From Physcomitrium patens (taxonomy: Eukaryota > Streptophyta > Bryopsida > Funariales > Funariaceae), in NCBI RefSeq assembly GCF_000002425.4, contig NC_037254.1, forward strand, positions 18,178,405 to 18,242,404: a stretch of DNA of 64,000 nucleotides, written 5' to 3'. The position numbers were made by a program, and so were the translations under genes. The notes under the pieces were generated by a model. The model was not told the origin of the DNA. It was given only the letters and a program-made list of their open reading frames with translations, and did not search any database. Positions within the stretch are counted from its first letter, which is position 1, and the number at the start of each line of letters is the position of its first letter. Positions 57,535 through 64,000 of the stretch are shown here, one piece after another.

Positions 57535-58868
57535 TGTCGTATTACGTGCTTTCCTGCTCGAGAACGCGTCGGGCGTCTCGCTGTAGAAGGTAGTATGGAG
57601 ATTCGTCGATAGTCAAGCAGTCTATCAGTTTTGACTGCTGGAATATAAACGACTGCAACAATGTACCGTAAATCTATACGGATGCTCTTCGACTGCTTGT
57701 CGTAGTCCTTTTTGTCCCAGCCAGTAGGTCTCTAGACGTTATAGAGAACCCCGAACAACCCAAACTGTTAATCTTCAATACCGCTTTGTACTTACAATCT
57801 TGTATCCACTGACTGTCTTCTTAGATTAACCCAATAAATTTCATTCACTCCGCATACTCAATCCTATAGACGCCTTTTTAATCCTTCAATCACAGACGTA
57901 ACTCGATTTCACAAAACAGTCAAGAGTATTCAAACCCACTTCATTAAAAATCTCGATTCACCATTACAATACTCACTTCAATAGCGATTGCCTCAGCCTT
58001 TCCAAAACTCTACGAAGAAGAAAAATCCAAATTCTCTGTCTTTCCTTCCCCGACCCTAAGCATGAAGCTCCTCTCTCTAATCCCTTTGATCTTCAAAAAC
58101 CTCCAATGAAAACCGAACTAGTAACCTTGCAAAAGCTTGAAAACTAGCCCCCCCCTATTCCCAGAGAGAAAAAAAAAACCCCCCTCTTCAAAACTATATC
58201 CCCCCTAATCTTATCCTCTGAATTTCTGCAATCTTCCGTCTTAGATCCGAAATTGGCTCCCACCGTCAAGCTTGGATCCAAAATTGGCTCTCGCCGTCAG
58301 AGCTTTCTCCTCCGTTTTTACCTTTAAGAAATCCATTTACCAAAAACAACGTTCCCTGAAACGGCACAAAGAACAGGACAGCCTGAAACAAAATCGAACC
58401 CCGTAATCGGGACCACATTGAGGCGCCCGACCAATTCAGGTCTCATATTGGATAAGAATCCAGTAGTAACCTGGATGTTCCCGTAATTGGGTCAAATTGG
58501 TCCTCGCGTCAGATTGGCTAAGACCCGTAGTGAGACCTGGATTTCTCGTAATTAGACTGTATTAGGTTGACCGGCCAATTCAGGTCTCATATTGGATAAG
58601 AGGACCCGGATTGGATTCTCAAAATTGGATCCAATTGGCTCTTCAAACCCGTCGTGTGAATTGGTCCTTCTCTTCCTGCTGACTCCCGTTATTGGAATCG
58701 AATGGAGCATTTCAGTATGCCCCGGCTGACTGTAACGGAGTGACTGAACCTAACCACTCAGTATTTGTACTGGAGTTGGTCGATGCTCCCAATATTCGAG
58801 GTAACTGAATATTAATAAAATTCTCCTTTCTTTTTATTTTCACTGTATACTCGTGTTACAAAACGACA
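57535..58868 (-). repeat. 5' LTR of B1
   Basis: 1334 bp, collinear with 50219-51553 with a few percent of differences by eye, including the CCAAT series at about 58390-58710. Confidence 0.94.
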
Positions 58869-58961
58869 GCGTCACTACTATAAAGAAGCTATGAACAAGA
58901 ATTGAAGATAGATTGTTATCTTGCCTAGATGTTATTTCTTTTATAATGAAGATTTTCATCT

Positions 58962-62500
<3,539 letters not shown>

Positions 62501-62520
62501 CTCCTCATTTTGTGATTGCG

Positions 62521-63453
62521 TCATTTCTTTGGACAATGTTGAGCAGTGTGCTTTGGTTCTCCACAATATAAACATAATCCTTCTTGACGACGATGAGTCT
62601 TTTCTTGCTCAGTAAGAAGTTTGAAACGTACTGCATCAATTTGCATATCCTCTACTTTCGAATGTATGTGTTGAAGAGGTATTGGTGTTGCCATTGAATT
62701 ATAATAACGTTGAGGTTCACTTGTACGGTTCTCAGATCGGAATTCAAAAAGGCGATTGTCGCACTTCACAGCAAAGTCAATTGCTTGACTCAATGTTTGA
62801 AGATCAGGTAAGTTGAGCATTAATTTTTTTACCTCATATTGTAATCCGTAGAGAAATTGGCTAATAAGTGCAGTATCAACCCACTTGATATGAGTTGTAA
62901 GTTGTCAAAATTGTGAAGCATATAACATTACTGATCGATTGCCTTGTCGTAAAATACGGTTCTTATTGGTTACAACACGAATTGCATCATGTTCTCCATA
63001 CATGGATCGATACTCCGCCAAAAAAGCCTCTAGATTATCCAATATTGGATCTCATCATTCAAGAAAAGATAAAAACCACGATAGTGTTGAACCTAAAAGA
63101 AGCGTACCAATGAATCTAACTTGCGATCCTGGGGTTGGATAGCTTTGGGGTTGAAGTTCAATCATAAGTTGCACTTGATTGATAAATCCTGGAAACTTGG
63201 ATCTGGTGCCATCAAACTTCTCGGGTAGGACAATTCTTGGTTCTCTAACATTGGAAGGGCGTTCCACCATAGGAGAAAGGACATGGTTTGGTGCAGATGT
63301 TGAAGCAGCTCCAACCATTTCTATATCTTCACTTCCTACCAATTTTGTTGCTCCTTGTGGTGGTAAATTGAGTTGATACATCGCAAGAATTAACTCCCTC
63401 AATTGCTCTTACATTTGTGCCATTGTAGTCTTCATTTCAATAAGTTCTGCCAT
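62521..63453 (-). pseudogene. gag: A3 gag
   Basis: ATG at 63453 (MAELIEMKTTMAQM) followed by TAA where A2 has Gln. The capsid motif EKFDGTRSKFPGF is at about 63190-63230. The intact knuckle CLYCGEPKHTAQHC is at about 62525-62570, followed by a premature TGA at 62521. Confidence 0.88.
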
Positions 63454-63539
63454 GATAACACTTAGAAGAGAGAAGATGTATAATATCGCTCAAGATAAAT
63501 AGAAGAGAGGACTTGAGAACAAAGAAAATACTAAGGACA

Positions 63540-63643
63540 ATATCAGTTTAAAAGAGGATAATCTGCAACTTCTAATATGCTTATATCTTATCAAGAAAAA
63601 AGGATAATCTACTCTCAATCAAGATTAGACGAAGCTCTGATAT
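63540..63643 (-). other. A3 leader with primer-site-like motif and GATTATCCTC repeats
   Basis: The minus strand reads ATATCAGAGCTTCG about 24 bp after the 5' LTR, then two copies of a GATTATCC motif, the second followed by TCTTTTAAACTGATA, aligned with GATTACCCTCCTCTAAACTGAT in E1. Confidence 0.6.
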
Positions 63644-63665
63644 TATAGGTGTACTCTTGTCTATC

Positions 63666-64000
63666 TGTCAAGGACAAGAACTCGATGAAAAAATAATTCA
63701 AACAAGTGAGCCTTCACTCAAAGAGACGTAACAAAATATATATATAAACAAGTATATATATTGAAAGAGAAACTGGAATGGCTATTGCCAAAAGACAAGA
63801 AAACTATAGACCCTTGAAACTAGACTAGAAGCAAGAAAGGAGTTGACAAGAGTGAAGAAGCCTTCACTCTTGTCTCTATATATACTATCTAACTAGGGGC
63901 TACGTGGTGACGTTCTATAGAACCTCTAATATGTGTTGACTTTGTAGGACACATGCCTTGACTTACAAGGCAAGTTCTTCTACGTGTGGGCCACATAGTT
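63666..64000 (-). repeat. 5' LTR of A3, cut by the window end
   Basis: 335 bp visible, beginning TGTCAAGGACAAGAACTCGA, near-identical to 49183 onward. Confidence 0.93.

Larger units (their letters stand above)
50219..58868 (-). mobile_element. Gypsy element B1 (family B), nearly complete
   Basis: 8650 bp. LTRs are 50219-51553 and 57535-58868, with inverted ends TGTCGTATT/AATACGACA. A 4-bp duplication GCGT lies at 50215-50218 and 58869-58872. Minus-strand order: LTR, primer site, gag, protease, RT, RNase H, integrase, acidic tail, polypurine tract, LTR. Gag and protease share one frame; RT to integrase share another, overlapping the end of the protease reading. There is no chromodomain. Several stops and lost catalytic residues make it inactive. 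Confidence 0.94.

Overview
The window looks like nuclear DNA of a land plant, most likely a moss. The evidence is two plant-type protein genes with spliceosomal introns (an acyl-CoA-binding protein with ankyrin repeats, and a zinc-finger protein of Dof type), very AT-rich intergenic DNA, and nested Ty3/gypsy retrotransposons carrying chromodomains. The moss assignment is an inference from this combination; nothing in the window proves a species.

Layout. (1) 1-9122: a decayed plus-strand chromovirus (copy A1) is split by a much younger 6.3-kb chromovirus, E1 (1424-7712). E1 has 495-bp LTRs, a 5-bp target duplication, gag, pol in a -1 frame and a small third ORF. Its LTR promoter region is an array of perfect heat-shock elements just upstream of a TATA box. 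(2) 9123-11930: AT-rich DNA with no recognised gene. (3) About 11.9-24.2 kb: a gene island of higher GC. It holds a class II acyl-CoA-binding protein gene (minus strand, eight coding exons deduced from splice sites, 491 aa) and, divergently, a plus-strand gene for a 614-aa protein with three Dof-like fingers. (4) 24.25-34.0 kb: a very decayed, AT-converted copy (B3) of a second gypsy family, with both LTRs and an inverted solo LTR inside. (5) 34.0-38.2 kb: AT-rich DNA with an old LINE. (6) 38.2-39.86 kb: the 3' end of a third chromovirus lineage (C). (7) 39.86 kb to the window end: a nest. Element B2 has received copy A2 (42265-48676), which itself contains a solo B LTR (46043-47364). B2 has also received copy A3 (49183 to beyond 64000), which contains a nearly complete B element, B1 (50219-58868).

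The retroelements make up most of the sequence. Family A and E1 are related chromoviruses (gag, protease, RT, RNase H, integrase, chromodomain). Family B has no chromodomain but ends in an acidic tail, has ~1.3-kb LTRs, and makes 4-bp target duplications, which can be proved inside the window because an uninterrupted copy of the same target is present. Comparing E1, A1, A2 and A3 reveals a conserved short ORF (ORF3) between the chromodomain and the 3' LTR that I cannot assign to a known family. The two most interesting items are this ORF3 and the heat-shock-element array of the E1 LTR; the three-finger Dof-like protein is third.

All identities come from reading motifs and aligning copies by eye. 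No database search was possible. Coordinates of decayed element edges are approximate; LTR ends of E1, B1, B2, A2 and A3 and the splice sites were read base by base.
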